Shown: piece by piece, positions 18,209 to 27,781 of the stretch
Numbering within the stretch: the stretch's first letter is position 1
Layout of the letters: the number at the start of each line of letters is the position of its first letter
NCBI GenBank assembly: GCA_024742275.1
Contig: JANSYS010000004.1
Coordinates: forward strand, 124,001-188,000
Length of the DNA stretch: 64,000 nt
Source of the DNA: Alphaproteobacteria bacterium
Lineage (GTDB): Bacteria; Pseudomonadota; Alphaproteobacteria; Thalassobaculales; Thalassobaculaceae
Reading direction: 5' to 3'
Translations under genes and position numbers: made by a program
Notes under the pieces: model-generated
The model's database searches: none
The model's input: the letters and a program-made list of their open reading frames with translations, nothing else
What the model was told of the DNA's origin: nothing

Positions 18209-19021
18209 ATGAACGTTCAGACCCCGATTTCCGCCCCGGAACGCGCCGCCGACCCGCGCGAGGCGCGTCGCCTGATCCGTGAGGGCGCCCATACAGGCCA
18301 TACTGCCGGCCTGGCGCCCGGCTATCTCCAGGGGAATCTGGTGATCCTGCCGGCCGCCCACGCGCTCGACTTCTTCCGGTTCTGCCAGCGCAACCCGAAG
18401 CCGTGTCCCCTGGTCGGCGTTTCCGACACCGGCAATCCGGACCTGTTCACGCTGGGCACCGATGTCGACATCCGGACGGACGTGCCGTCCTACAATATCT
18501 TCCGCGACGGGGTTCTGACGGAGTCCGTTCGGGACATCACCGATCTGTGGGGAAGCGACTCCGTCGCCTTCGTTATCGGTTGCTCCTTCACCTTCGAGCA
18601 GGCGCTCGTCACCGACGGTATCCGGCTGCGCCATTGGGACGAGGACACGACCGTCTCCATGTATCGCACGAACATTCAGACGACGCCGGCCGGTCCATTC
18701 CGTGGCGAGATGGTGGTGTCCATGCGGCCGATGACCATGGCCGACGCGATCCGGGCGGCGGCGATCACCGCCCGGTTCCCCCACGCCCATGGCGCGCCGG
18801 TCCATATCGGCGATCCTGCGGCGATCGGCATCCAGGATATCGCCAAGCCCGATTTCGGCGATCCGACGCGGATCGAGGAAGGGGAGGTGCCCGTCTTCTG
18901 GGCCTGCGGCGTCACTCCCCAACGCACGGTGCTTGAGGCCAAACTGCCGCTGGTGGTCACCCACACCCCCGGTCACATGCTGGTGACCGACATCCCGGGA
19001 TATGAAGCAGGCGCCGGCTGA
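18209..19021 (+). CDS. DUF1445 family putative hydro-lyase
   Basis: Member of the DUF1445/YcsI family annotated as putative hydro-lyases; the reaction is not established. 270 residues, soluble. Conserved blocks are [15 protein letters not shown] near residue 35, [32 protein letters not shown] and [10 protein letters not shown] followed by a [11 protein letters not shown] ending. GAGGAGG precedes the ATG at 18209 by 5 nt; an in-frame ATG 21 nt upstream was rejected for lack of a site. The gene ends at a strong terminator and faces the TRAP transporter genes. Confidence 0.85.
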   Translation: MNVQTPISAPERAADPREARRLIREGAHTGHTAGLAPGYLQGNLVILPAAHALDFFRFCQRNPKPCPLVGVSDTGNPDLFTLGTDVDIRTDVPSYNIFRDGVLTESVRDITDLWGSDSVAFVIGCSFTFEQALVTDGIRLRHWDEDTTVSMYRTNIQTTPAGPFRGEMVVSMRPMTMADAIRAAAITARFPHAHGAPVHIGDPAAIGIQDIAKPDFGDPTRIEEGEVPVFWACGVTPQRTVLEAKLPLVVTHTPGHMLVTDIPGYEAGAG

Positions 19022-19055
19022 CCGCCTCGCCCCAGACCTGTCCGCCAGAGAGCGG

Positions 19056-19090
19056 AAGCCCCCTCTCCGACGCCGGAGAGGGGGCTTTTT
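19056..19090. terminator. Strong rho-independent terminator between convergent genes
   Basis: A perfect 14-bp stem (AAGCCCCCTCTCCG / CGGAGAGGGGGCTT) with an ACGC loop, followed by a run of Ts on the + strand. The paired AA gives a shorter U-tract for the opposite strand. It lies 34 nt after the DUF1445 stop and before the dctM stop. Confidence 0.92.
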
Positions 19091-19111
19091 CGTGCGCGTT
19101 CGACGCGGCGA

Positions 19112-20395
19112 TCAGTAGAAAAGCGACGGTAGCCAGAGAGCCAATTCCGGGAAACCGACCAGCAGGGCGACCATGGCGAACATGGCCAGCAGGAACGGGA
19201 TGATGCCGACCATCACGTCCGACATAGGCCCGCTACCGCGCACGCCCTGGACGACGTAGAGATTGACGCCGATCGGCGGCGTGATCAGCGCTGTTTCCAG
19301 CATCACCATCAGCAGAATGCCGAACCACACCGGATCGTAGCCGAGGCCGACGATGATGGGGGTGATGATCGGCGCCGTTGTGATGAGCATCGACAGCGTT
19401 TCCATGAAGCAGCCGAGCACGAGGTAGAACACGATCACCGCCATGAGCGTCTGGAACGGTGTCAGGCCCAGGGACGTGATGAAGCCGGCGAGCGCCTGTG
19501 TCAGGCCGATCATGCCAAGCACGAAGTTCAGGAAGATGGCCGCCATGATGATCAGCATCACCATGGCCGTCGTCTTCATCGTCCCCTCGATCGCCACGCG
19601 CAGCATGTTCAGCGACAGGGTGCGGTAGCAGGCGGCCAGGAACAGGGCGGCGACCACACCGAGGGACGCCGCCTCGGTTGGCGTGGCGATACCGGCGTAG
19701 ATCGAGCCGACCACGACGAGAAAGATGCCGAGCGGCGGCAGCAGATCGGGCAGGACCCGGATACGTTCGGACCAGGAAGTCGCTACCTTGTCGCCGTCGA
19801 GACTGGGTCGGAAGATGCAGAACAGCACCACCGCCACCATGAACAGGCCGGCCAGCATAAGGCCGGGGATGAAGCCGGCGAGGTAGAGTTCGGGCACCGA
19901 GGTATCGGTGAGCAGGCCGTAGACGATCAGGTTGATCGACGGTGGGATCAGGATGCCGAGGGTGCCGCCCGCCGCCAGCGTGCCGAGGAATAGGCGTTCG
20001 TTGTAGCCGCGCTTCTCGATCTCGGGCAGGGCGACCGTCCCGACCGTGGCCGCCGTCGCGACGGAGGAGCCTGAGGTGGCGGCGAACATGGCGCAGGCGC
20101 CAATGTTGGAGTGCATCAGACCGCCGGGAAGCCAGGATAGCCATTGAACGAGCGCAGCGTACATCCGCTGGGCGATCCCGGCGCGCAGCAGGATCTCACC
20201 GAGCAGCACGAACATCGGGATGGCGACCAGCAGGAACTCGATCGACGTTTCCCAGGCGTTCAACGCCAGACCGCGCCACAGGAACCCGCCGGAATACAGT
20301 TGGTCGAGGGCCAGTCCCAGCGTTCCGAGCGCGGCGGCAATCGGGACGCTGAGGGCAATCAGCACGAGGAGGATGATCAGCGTTGTGCCGAGCAT
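19112..20395 (-). CDS. dctM: TRAP transporter large permease DctM
   Basis: Large membrane subunit of a tripartite ATP-independent periplasmic transporter, driven by a sodium or proton gradient. 427 residues, about 12 helices, normal length. Typical DctM segments include AIPMFVLLGEILLRAGIAQR, the cytoplasmic LPEIEKRGYN and GTLGILIPPSINLIVYG. It follows dctQ by 56 nt on the same strand. Its solute is unknown; the TRAP family carries C4-dicarboxylates, keto acids, sugar acids and similar anions. Confidence 0.92.
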   Translation of the reverse strand: MLGTTLIILLVLIALSVPIAAALGTLGLALDQLYSGGFLWRGLALNAWETSIEFLLVAIPMFVLLGEILLRAGIAQRMYAALVQWLSWLPGGLMHSNIGACAMFAATSGSSVATAATVGTVALPEIEKRGYNERLFLGTLAAGGTLGILIPPSINLIVYGLLTDTSVPELYLAGFIPGLMLAGLFMVAVVLFCIFRPSLDGDKVATSWSERIRVLPDLLPPLGIFLVVVGSIYAGIATPTEAASLGVVAALFLAACYRTLSLNMLRVAIEGTMKTTAMVMLIIMAAIFLNFVLGMIGLTQALAGFITSLGLTPFQTLMAVIVFYLVLGCFMETLSMLITTAPIITPIIVGLGYDPVWFGILLMVMLETALITPPIGVNLYVVQGVRGSGPMSDVMVGIIPFLLAMFAMVALLVGFPELALWLPSLFY

Positions 20396-20451
20396 GACGT
20401 GTCAGTCTCCAAGAAATTGGCGGCGGTGAACGGACCGGACCAGTGGCAGCG

Positions 20452-21027
20452 TCATCCGGCGTGACCGCCGTCGCCGCTTTGCATTTCTTCGTCGAGGGTC
20501 GGGACCCCGGCGACATCGTGAACCCCTGTGACATCGCCCCGCAGAAAACGTGTCAGGGCAACGAGGAAGACCAGGAGAATGGTCGCGCAGAACACCAGCA
20601 TCCCGAAGAACCAGAGGGTCTGGGGGATGGCCAACGGCGTCTGCAGCGGCGTGATCGACTTGGTCCAGAACTCGTAGCTCTGTTGGACCATGCCCGCGAC
20701 CTGCCAGGTGAGCGGAAAGAAGAACACCGCCAAACCGATCAACGCGACCAGGTCGAAAATCGATCTGACTGTCTGCGGCAGCGGAATGTAGAGCGCGTCG
20801 ATCCGCACGTTCGCCCGGTGCAGCACGGCATAGGGGAAGGCAAAAGCCGTCGAGACTGCGAAGATGTACCCCGAGATCTCGTCCGCGCCGCCCAGGGTGA
20901 TCAGGAACACGTCGCGCAGGAAGACGTCTAGCGTCACCATGAACGCCGCACCGATCAGGCTGATACCGCCGATCCATACCATCAGGCTCGAAAGCCTGAA
21001 ATTCGCAGCGAGTAATTTGTCCAACAC
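20452..21027 (-). CDS. dctQ: TRAP transporter small permease DctQ
   Basis: Small four-helix membrane subunit of the TRAP transporter, 191 residues. The first helix region ends in TLDVFLRDVF, typical for DctQ; the second helix contains SGYIFAVSTAFAFPYAVLHR and is followed by VRIDALY, another family mark. The start is a GTG with GGAAGGTG upstream. The gene pairs with dctM. The matching periplasmic protein DctP is encoded on the same strand but 1.1 kb further upstream, with another gene on the opposite strand in between. Confidence 0.9.
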   Translation of the reverse strand: MLDKLLAANFRLSSLMVWIGGISLIGAAFMVTLDVFLRDVFLITLGGADEISGYIFAVSTAFAFPYAVLHRANVRIDALYIPLPQTVRSIFDLVALIGLAVFFFPLTWQVAGMVQQSYEFWTKSITPLQTPLAIPQTLWFFGMLVFCATILLVFLVALTRFLRGDVTGVHDVAGVPTLDEEMQSGDGGHAG

Positions 21028-21468
21028 CGCTATGCACCTTCCGCTCTATTGCGGGGACAAGATAGTCCGGGCCGCGCTCGGCTCCGCCGTCGTCTTCCGG
21101 GACCGAACGTCATGAGCCGTCGCCATCATAGCGCAAGCCACATAGCCGCCCGTGACGCCCCCGCCATCACTGCGTTCTCAGCCGGCTCCGGCCAAGCCCA
21201 CAGAACACCTGCCCAGCTTTACCCATTCACGGTCCCCTCGCCATGCCGAATACGCGCTGGTTGAGCGCTTTTTTCCGTTGGCCGACGTTCTGACGCGCGT
21301 CAGTCAACACTAAGGCTCCGAACAGGTCAAAGGGCGTGACGGTAAGGTTCGCCCGGACCGTCCCGTCCCCGAACCATTCCTGCAATTGATGATGTCCATG
21401 TCCTGTGGCCAACTCCGCTCTCCGCGCCTGTTCGGAATGCGGTTCACGATCCATCAAGGAGGCGACCC
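21028..21468. other. Intergenic control region between dctQ and the CMD-family gene
   Basis: About 440 nt with no supported gene, lying between two divergent starts (dctQ leftward, CMD-family gene rightward). Its only striking element is the perfect 14-bp palindrome at 21290-21303. Short open frames here have no ribosome site and atypical composition. Promoters for both genes presumably lie in this region, but no good -35/-10 pair was identified. Confidence 0.5.
21290..21303. promoter_or_regulatory. Perfect 14-bp palindrome, candidate operator
   Basis: CTGACGCGCGTCAG, perfectly self-complementary, placed in the gap between the divergent dctQ and CMD-family genes, 263 nt from the dctQ start and 166 nt from the CMD-family start. 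Flanks GTT and TCAAC weakly extend the symmetry. It looks like a dimeric repressor site; the protein that would bind it is not in the immediate neighbourhood. Confidence 0.45.
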
Positions 21469-22041
21469 ATGGCTCGGGTACGGGATGTTGAGATCGACGA
21501 GGTGCCGGAGGATGTCCGTCCGGTTTACGAACGGTTCGCTCGCGACTACGGGCCGTTTCTCAATCAGGTGAAGGTCTTCGCCCACAGGCCGCCTGCTCTG
21601 AAGCACATCATGGGACTGCTGCTGGACTTCGCCGACGAGGCGGTCCTACCGAAGCGCTATCTCGAGATCGCCCTGGTGGTCGTGTCGAAACTGAACGCTT
21701 GCGAGTATTGCGTGATCCATCACGCGCCGCGGCTGGTCGAGCAGGGGGGGACGATCGAGGCGGTCGAGCACATTCTGGACGAGAGGGTGCCGGGTTTCGA
21801 TGCCGTCGACCATCTGGTGCGGGACTACGCGGCGAAGGTGACCAACGATTTCAACCGGGTCCGCGACCAGACGTTCGAGGACCTCCGGCAGCACTTCACC
21901 GAGGAGCAGATCGTCGAACTGACCCTGCGAATCGCGCTGTGCGGCTTCTTCAATCGTTTCAACGACGTGCTTCAGATCGGCGTAGAGGACGGCGCCATGA
22001 CCGACATGTTGTCGAGCGGCGTGAGCTCGGCGGCGGAGTAG
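21469..22041 (+). CDS. Carboxymuconolactone decarboxylase (AhpD-like) family protein
   Basis: All-helical protein of the CMD/AhpD superfamily, 190 residues. The redox motif is present as ACEYCVIHHA, that is Cys-x2-Cys with a following histidine, as in AhpD-type peroxidase partners, instead of the lactone decarboxylase site. A second CMD-like half follows. Probable role is thiol-based peroxide reduction or a related reaction, inferred from the family. The ATG has AAGGAGG 9 nt upstream. It lies on the strand opposite to the TRAP genes and separates dctP from dctQM. Confidence 0.87.
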   Translation: MARVRDVEIDEVPEDVRPVYERFARDYGPFLNQVKVFAHRPPALKHIMGLLLDFADEAVLPKRYLEIALVVVSKLNACEYCVIHHAPRLVEQGGTIEAVEHILDERVPGFDAVDHLVRDYAAKVTNDFNRVRDQTFEDLRQHFTEEQIVELTLRIALCGFFNRFNDVLQIGVEDGAMTDMLSSGVSSAAE

Positions 22042-22059
22042 CGGGAGCCAGAACGAAAA

Positions 22060-22089
22060 CGGCCCCGGCATCGAGCGATGCCGGGGCCG
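22060..22089. terminator. Hairpin terminator between convergent genes
   Basis: A 13-bp stem (CGGCCCCGGCATC / GATGCCGGGGCCG) with a four-base loop. The upstream AAAA becomes a U-tract on the - strand, so it serves dctP best; on the + strand only a short CTT follows. It lies between the CMD-family stop and the dctP stop. Confidence 0.82.
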
Positions 22090-22110
22090 CTTACCGTCAG
22101 AATGACGTCC

Positions 22111-23181
22111 TTATGGCTTCGTCGCCGCGACGCCGGCGATCTTGCCGATCGTGGCGTTCCAGTCGTCGATGCACTTCTCGCCGGCTTTCGCGACGCAGCG
22201 CTCGGCCCAGCGCTTCAGCACGACATTCTCGAGGATCTCCTTGCGCTTGGCGTTGTCGGCCGCGCTCGGCTCGACCTTCTTCATGCCGCCGGCTTCGCCC
22301 TCGGTGCATTTGCCGCCCACGCCGGTGTTGCAGATGATGCCCATCTCGTCCTCGGCGATATTGTTGGCCCAGGCGGATTTCTCGAACTCGGCATACTGCT
22401 TCTCGAAGAACGCCTTGGTCTCGTCGCTCATCCGATTCCAGGTGTTGAGGTTGATCGCGGCGAAGGTTGCCGTGTAGCCGACCTTCATCAGGTAGGCGTG
22501 ATTGGCGACCTGCCACCATTTGGCCTGGTAGGCCGGCATGGTGCCGGTGATGCCGCAGTCGACGACCTTCTTCTCCAAAGCCGGAACCACTTCGGCGAAG
22601 GCGATGGTCACGGAGGTCGCGTCCAGCCCTTCGATCAGATCGCCCATGGAGGTGGTGTAGACGCGAACCTTCTTGCCGGCGAGATCCTCGGCGCTGTTCA
22701 CGTCGGCATTGCACCACAGCATCTGGCTCGGAAACGGATAGAGCGCCATCAACTTGGCGCCGTAGGTCTCTTCGAACTGCTTGGCGACGATCGGGCGATA
22801 GGCATCCATCGAGGCTTTCGCGTCGTCCCAGTTCTGGATGACGCCGGCGAGGTCGACCCCTTCGACGATCGGATCCTCACCGGCGATGTAGCCGACGACC
22901 CCGTGCGCGACGTCGAACACGCCGATCTTCAGCATCCGCATCACTTCGAAACCCTTGATGCCGACATCGGTCTGCGGCACCGCATTCGCCGTGATCTTAC
23001 CGCCGGACGCCTTGGGGATCGTATCGTTCCAGAACGGTCCCTCGTTCACCTTCCAGTTGGACAGGTTCCCCCAGGTACCCACCATCTTCAGGTTCATCTG
23101 GTCCAGTTCGGCCATGGCCGGCGACGCCAGCAGACCGATGGATAGAATGCCCGCTCCGAGCGCGGCAAGTGTCTTTCCCAT
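22111..23181 (-). CDS. dctP: TRAP transporter substrate-binding protein DctP
   Basis: Periplasmic solute receptor of the TRAP transporter, 356 residues. A signal peptide ends at AMA (about residue 24). Family marks include GEDPIVEG, GKKVRVYTTSMGDLIEGLDA and FAEVVPALEKKVVDCGITG in the region where the conserved arginine contacts the carboxylate of the solute. It has several extra cysteines in the C-terminal part (GIICNTGVGGKC, ERCVAKAGEKCIDD). TTTGGAGG precedes the ATG. Higher expression than the permeases would be expected, and it has its own terminator. Confidence 0.9.
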   Translation of the reverse strand: MGKTLAALGAGILSIGLLASPAMAELDQMNLKMVGTWGNLSNWKVNEGPFWNDTIPKASGGKITANAVPQTDVGIKGFEVMRMLKIGVFDVAHGVVGYIAGEDPIVEGVDLAGVIQNWDDAKASMDAYRPIVAKQFEETYGAKLMALYPFPSQMLWCNADVNSAEDLAGKKVRVYTTSMGDLIEGLDATSVTIAFAEVVPALEKKVVDCGITGTMPAYQAKWWQVANHAYLMKVGYTATFAAINLNTWNRMSDETKAFFEKQYAEFEKSAWANNIAEDEMGIICNTGVGGKCTEGEAGGMKKVEPSAADNAKRKEILENVVLKRWAERCVAKAGEKCIDDWNATIGKIAGVAATKP

Positions 23182-23401
23182 AAGTGTCGTCCTCCAAAGA
23201 GTAACAAGCGTTCACGAGTGCATCCTTCTTCCGGGACGCCATCGTTTTGGTATTCGGAGCGGCAAGTAGACCCGATAGGGAGCGGTCGGTAAAGGGCGGG
23301 GATAGGGCCGATCCCAACGAAACGATTCGAGGACGACGCTCGCGATCCGATGGCTCGTCGGCGTGGCGCGGGACGACAACCGCCGATCTTTTGCAGGGCT
23401 C

Positions 23402-25030
23402 CTACGCAATCGAGCGGGACTTGGCGTCCTCCAGCACCATGTCGGCGCCCTTCTCGGCGACCATGATGGTCGCCGCGTTCGTGTTGCCCGAGACCAGGGT
23501 AGGCATGATCGAGGCGTCGATCACGCGCAAAGCCTCCAATCCGTGAACCCGAAGGCGCTCGTCGACGACGGCCATCCGGTCGCTCGCCGGGCCCATCTTC
23601 GCGGTTCCGGCGATATGGTACAGCGTTTGTCCGGTCTGGCGGGCGTAGTGCTCCAGAGCGGCATCGTCGGCGCAGTCCGGTCCCGGCGTCATCTCCGGCC
23701 CGCGATAGACGTCCAGCGGCCCTGCCTCGGCGATCCGGCGGCCGATCTTCATCCCCTCGACCAACGCGTCCACGTCTACTGGGTTGGAAAGAAAATTGCC
23801 GACAATCGCTGGGGGCGTGGTCGGGTTCCCCGACTTGATGTGGATCGTCCCGGTGCTTTCCGGTCTTAGCTGACAGACTGCGAGTGTCATCCCGGGTTGC
23901 TTCTCCAGTTTGCGGGTCGCAGCGTCCGCATAACTCGCATGGGCCAGATGGAACTGGACGTCCGGTGTCTCCATATCGGGGCGGGATTTGACGAAGCCGT
24001 GAACGGCGCCGGCTCCGTAGGTCAGGATTCCCTCGCCGAACAGGGCATAGCGCGCCAATTCCCTGACGAAGGGCAGTCCTCTGGTCAGTTCGTTGAGAGT
24101 CACCGGCTGGGTTACCCGCCAGCGCATCCTGGTTCCGTAATGGTCGCGGTAGTTCTCGCCCACGCCGGGAAGGTCGTGGGCGACCTCGATCCCGTGGCTC
24201 TTGAGCAGCGTGGCCTGGCCGATGCCCGACAGTTCCAGCAATTGCGGCGACTGTACCGCTCCGGCGGAGAGGATGACCTCGCCGGCGGCCCGTGCCTCGC
24301 GGGGGCGACCATCCACCGTGTATCGGATCCCGACCGCGCGCCGCCCCTCCAGGATCAGACCGGTGGCGAAAGCGCGGGTCTCGACGGTCAGGTTCGGACG
24401 GTGCGTGATTGGATGCAGAAACGCGCGTGCGGCGCTCGACCGCTTTCCCCGGCGCATGGTGAGTTGGTAGTAGCCGAAACCCTCCTGGTCGCCGTCGTTG
24501 TAGTCTGCGTTGCGCGCGAACCCGCAGGCTTCGGCGGCGTCGATCCAGGCATCCAGCAGCGGGTGCTTCTCGGTGGTGGTCGTGACCGAGAGAGGCCCGT
24601 CCGTTCCCCGAGTATCATCGCCGCCGTCGACGAAGGTCTCAGACCGGCGGAAATAGGGAAGGACGGACTCGTAGCTCCATCCGCGATTTCCGAATTGCGC
24701 CCAGGTATCGTAGTCGAGCGGTTGACCTCGGACGTAGAGTAGCCCGTTGATCGAAGACGATCCTCCGAGGGTCTTGCCGCGAGGGGTGGCGATCGCCCGG
24801 TTGCCCGTGCCCTCCTCGGGTTCGGTCCAGAAGCCCCAGTTGTATTCCTTGCTGGTCAGCAACTTGTAGAAGCCGACCGGTATCGGAATGTACGGGCTGT
24901 CGTCTTTCCGCCCGGCTTCAAGCAGGAGCACACGGTTCGACGGATCGGCGCTGAGCCGGTTGGCAAGAACGCATCCGGCGGACCCGGCGCCGACGACGAT
25001 GTAGTCCCAGGGCGTGTCAGTGGCGGTCAT
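23402..25030 (-). CDS. GMC family flavin oxidoreductase (choline dehydrogenase-like)
   Basis: FAD-dependent alcohol oxidase/dehydrogenase, 542 residues. The N-terminal dinucleotide motif is [16 protein letters not shown], the GMC signature 1 reads [18 protein letters not shown], signature 2 GAVQSPQLLELSGIG, and the catalytic histidine and asparagine are in LYHIAGTAKMG and SGNTNAATIM. Substrate is unknown; the family oxidises choline, alcohols and polyethylene glycols. It is the last gene of a leftward set that begins with an SDR at 27781, although 224 nt separate it from the preceding GMC gene. GGGGAAACG lies before the ATG. Confidence 0.9.
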   Translation of the reverse strand: MTATDTPWDYIVVGAGSAGCVLANRLSADPSNRVLLLEAGRKDDSPYIPIPVGFYKLLTSKEYNWGFWTEPEEGTGNRAIATPRGKTLGGSSSINGLLYVRGQPLDYDTWAQFGNRGWSYESVLPYFRRSETFVDGGDDTRGTDGPLSVTTTTEKHPLLDAWIDAAEACGFARNADYNDGDQEGFGYYQLTMRRGKRSSAARAFLHPITHRPNLTVETRAFATGLILEGRRAVGIRYTVDGRPREARAAGEVILSAGAVQSPQLLELSGIGQATLLKSHGIEVAHDLPGVGENYRDHYGTRMRWRVTQPVTLNELTRGLPFVRELARYALFGEGILTYGAGAVHGFVKSRPDMETPDVQFHLAHASYADAATRKLEKQPGMTLAVCQLRPESTGTIHIKSGNPTTPPAIVGNFLSNPVDVDALVEGMKIGRRIAEAGPLDVYRGPEMTPGPDCADDAALEHYARQTGQTLYHIAGTAKMGPASDRMAVVDERLRVHGLEALRVIDASIMPTLVSGNTNAATIMVAEKGADMVLEDAKSRSIA

Positions 25031-25254
25031 GGCGTTTCCCCACGCGTTTGCGCAGAAGTGTAGGGCGGGGACAGAGGGCGGTGAAGGCTCCGTAAATGAG
25101 CGGCCTCTTTTCGTCGATCTGGATCAACCTACTGTCGGGGGCGTGGCGAGGTGGGTTCTGAGAGCGAACAGAGATCGCCAATACTCGCGCAGCCTGACCG
25201 GTTGCCCGGGACGCCGGTTGGTGCCGGAGACGAAAAAACGCGGACTGGAGCGTT

Positions 25255-26949
25255 CTAGCCCGCGTGGGCCTCGCGCTGGGCGGTTTGCCAGTCTGGGGCG
25301 ATCCAGACGTCCGCGTTCTCGGCGGCGAGGGCCGGCCGGCCGAGGATCAGATCCGCCGCCTTCTCGGCGACCATGATCGTCGGGGCGTTCAAGTTGCCGT
25401 TCGGGATCGTCGGGAAGATCGAGCTGTCGGCGACGCGCAGACCGTCGACGCCGATCACCGTCAGATCGGGCCTTAGGACCGTCTCCGCGTCATCCGGATC
25501 GCCCATTCGGCAGGTGCAGGACGGGTGATAGGCGCTCTCCACGTTTTCCCGCACCCAGGCATCGATTTCGGCGTCGCTGGTCACGGCGGCGCCGGGCTGG
25601 ATCTCCTCGCCGCGATATGGGTCCATGGCCGGTTGCTGGACGATCTCCCGAGTCAGGCGGACAACGCGCCGCCAATCCTCGATATCTTCCTGTGCCTGCA
25701 GGTAGTTGAACAGAATGGCCGGTTTGGTCGACGGATCGCTGTCGGCGATGTCTACCCTGCCGCGGCTCTTGGGCTTGTTCGGGCCGACATGAACTTGGAA
25801 GCTGTCGCCGTCGAAAGCGGCATTGCCGTCGTACCGCATGGCGCCCGGCAGGAAGTGGTATTGAATGTCGGGCCACTCCAGACCGGCGCGGGAGCGGATG
25901 AAGGCGCAGGACTCGAAGTGGTTTGTCGCGCCGAGCCCGGTCCGGAACAAGAGCCAGCGGGCGCCGATCAGCCCCTTGCGGAACAAGGACAGTTGGCGAT
26001 TGAGACTCAACGGCTGCGTACAGCGGAATTGGAAATAGACTTCCAGATGGTCCTGCAGATTGCCGCCTACGCCCGGTCGGTCGGCGATCACCTGGATGCC
26101 GTGCCGCTTCAGTTCGGCGGCCGGGCCGATACCGGAACGCTGAAGGATTGTCGGCGATCCGATGGAGCCGGCCGCCAGGATCACCTCGCGTCTGGCCTTC
26201 GCCACGCGGGAGACACCGCGCGTTGAGTAGGAGACTCCAGTGGCGCGGCCGTCGTCGATCGTGACCCGGTCGGCCAGGGCGTGCTTAACCACCCGCAGAT
26301 TCGGGCGGCCTTGGACGGGTCGAAGATAGCCGCGCGCGGTCGACCAGCGGAGACCGTCCCGCACGGTCATGTGCATGGCGCCGAAACCTTCCTGGCGTCG
26401 GCCGTTGTAGTCCTCGGTGGCGCCGTACCCGGCCTGGACGCCGGCCTCGATAAAGGCCTTGTACAGCGGGTTTTGCATATGGTTCCCGTTGGAGGTCGCA
26501 AGCGGTCCGTCGCCCCCGCGGTAGGCGTCGGCTCCACCCTCCCAGTGTTCGGCCCTTTTGAAATAGGGCAGCACATCGGCGTAGCCCCATCCCGTGGCCC
26601 CATGCTCGACCCACTGGTCGTAGTCGCGGGCGTGGCCGCGCACGTACACCATGCCGTTGATCGAGGACGACCCGCCGAGGCCCTTGCCGCGCGGGCAGTG
26701 AAGGCGCCGGCCGTCGAGTCCAGGCTCCGGCTCGCTCTCGAAGAACCAGTTGAAGCGCTTCATGTTCATCGGGAATGAAAGGGCCGACGGCATGGCGACG
26801 AAAATCGACCGGTCGCTGCCGCCGCCTTCCAGCAGCAGAACGGTGGTTTTCGGATCCTCGCTCAACCGGTTGGCAAGGACGCACCCCGCCGACCCGGCGC
26901 CAACGATCACGTAATCGTAGGTCTCTGCGGTATCGCTTCTATCAGGCAT
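25255..26949 (-). CDS. GMC family flavin oxidoreductase (choline dehydrogenase BetA-like)
   Basis: Second FAD-dependent GMC enzyme, 564 residues. FAD motif [16 protein letters not shown] near residue 14, signature 1 [18 protein letters not shown], signature 2 [15 protein letters not shown], and the active-site pair in [10 protein letters not shown] (His) and [11 protein letters not shown] (Asn). The HPSCTCRMG form is that of choline dehydrogenase BetA, but no betB, betI or betT gene lies nearby, so a choline role is not supported by context. A longer in-frame start at 27051 would run into the SDR gene; ATG 26949 matches the family. It lies 88 nt after the SDR. Confidence 0.9.
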   Translation of the reverse strand: MPDRSDTAETYDYVIVGAGSAGCVLANRLSEDPKTTVLLLEGGGSDRSIFVAMPSALSFPMNMKRFNWFFESEPEPGLDGRRLHCPRGKGLGGSSSINGMVYVRGHARDYDQWVEHGATGWGYADVLPYFKRAEHWEGGADAYRGGDGPLATSNGNHMQNPLYKAFIEAGVQAGYGATEDYNGRRQEGFGAMHMTVRDGLRWSTARGYLRPVQGRPNLRVVKHALADRVTIDDGRATGVSYSTRGVSRVAKARREVILAAGSIGSPTILQRSGIGPAAELKRHGIQVIADRPGVGGNLQDHLEVYFQFRCTQPLSLNRQLSLFRKGLIGARWLLFRTGLGATNHFESCAFIRSRAGLEWPDIQYHFLPGAMRYDGNAAFDGDSFQVHVGPNKPKSRGRVDIADSDPSTKPAILFNYLQAQEDIEDWRRVVRLTREIVQQPAMDPYRGEEIQPGAAVTSDAEIDAWVRENVESAYHPSCTCRMGDPDDAETVLRPDLTVIGVDGLRVADSSIFPTIPNGNLNAPTIMVAEKAADLILGRPALAAENADVWIAPDWQTAQREAHAG

Positions 26950-27037
26950 GCTGCCGGATGCCACGAGCCGTTCGGCAGTGCAAGAAAATCCGAACGACCG
27001 CGACCTGTTGGTTCGCGTCCGGGCCTCTGTCCCGAGA

Positions 27038-27781
27038 CTACGTCTGGGCACCGCCGTTGCTGGCGATCATCTGGCCCGTAATGAAGCCGCCGCCATCGGA
27101 GCACAGGAAGGCGGTGAGCGCGGCGATATCCTCCGGCTGACCGAGCCTACCGACAGGAATCCTGTCCAACTGACTCTTGATGTGGTGGGTCATGGACGCG
27201 TCGGCATGCTGCGTGTCGATCGGTCCTGGAGAGATCGCGTTCACCGTCACGCCCTTTGGGCCGAACTCCTTCGCCAGCGCCTTTGTCAGTCCCCAAAGCC
27301 CGTGTTTCGCGGCCGAAACGGGTGCGCGTCCGGCGTAGCCGTGGATCGCGTTCATTCCGGTCAGGTTGACCACTCGGCCCCATCCCCGGTCCACCATGGC
27401 GCCGCAGAATGCCCGGCAGAGATAGAAGGCGCTGTTGAGATCGGTGTCCATCACCCGGTGCCAGTCGTCGTCTGTCATCTCCAGGAACGGCTTTTCGGGC
27501 CGAATTGCGGCGTTGTTCACGACGACGGCGACAGGTGCCATGTCCGATGCCACCCGTTCCCTCAGTCTCGCGACCTCGTCGGAGCGCCCGACATCGGCCA
27601 TGACCACCAACGCCTTTCGCCCGGTCTCTTCGACGTCTCTGGCGACCGCTTCGCAGGCTTCTTGGTTGGCCCGACCATTGACGACGATATCGAATCCGTC
27701 ACGGGCAAGGGCGACGGCGATCGCGCGGCCGATGTTCTGACCGGCTCCGGAAATGACGGCGGTTGCGGGGGTCTTTGGCAT
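27038..27781 (-). CDS. SDR-fold protein lacking the catalytic tyrosine
   Basis: Short-chain dehydrogenase fold, 247 residues, with [10 protein letters not shown] as cofactor loop, NNAA, and a regular C-terminal [12 protein letters not shown]. In the active site the usual Tyr-x3-Lys reads V-S-A-A-K ([10 protein letters not shown]): lysine kept, tyrosine replaced by valine, and the serine position falls on T/G ([10 protein letters not shown]). A tyrosine six residues earlier (GYAG) might substitute, which is speculative. GGGAGGA precedes the ATG. It is the first gene of the leftward set with two GMC oxidoreductases, so it may act on the carbonyl product of those enzymes. Confidence 0.87.
   Translation of the reverse strand: MPKTPATAVISGAGQNIGRAIAVALARDGFDIVVNGRANQEACEAVARDVEETGRKALVVMADVGRSDEVARLRERVASDMAPVAVVVNNAAIRPEKPFLEMTDDDWHRVMDTDLNSAFYLCRAFCGAMVDRGWGRVVNLTGMNAIHGYAGRAPVSAAKHGLWGLTKALAKEFGPKGVTVNAISPGPIDTQHADASMTHHIKSQLDRIPVGRLGQPEDIAALTAFLCSDGGGFITGQMIASNGGAQT

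Noticed and set aside
21049-21457. Short open frames in the dctQ/CMD gap
   Set aside because: No ribosome sites, no recognisable protein features, and composition like non-coding sequence.
23260-23330. GGGAT/ATCCC hairpin in the dctP upstream region
   Set aside because: Only a 5-bp stem with no T-run and no symmetry beyond it; expected by chance in GC-rich DNA.
25255-26949. Choline dehydrogenase in a betaine synthesis operon
   Set aside because: Motifs are BetA-like, but no betB, betI or choline transporter gene is nearby; kept as a general GMC oxidoreductase.
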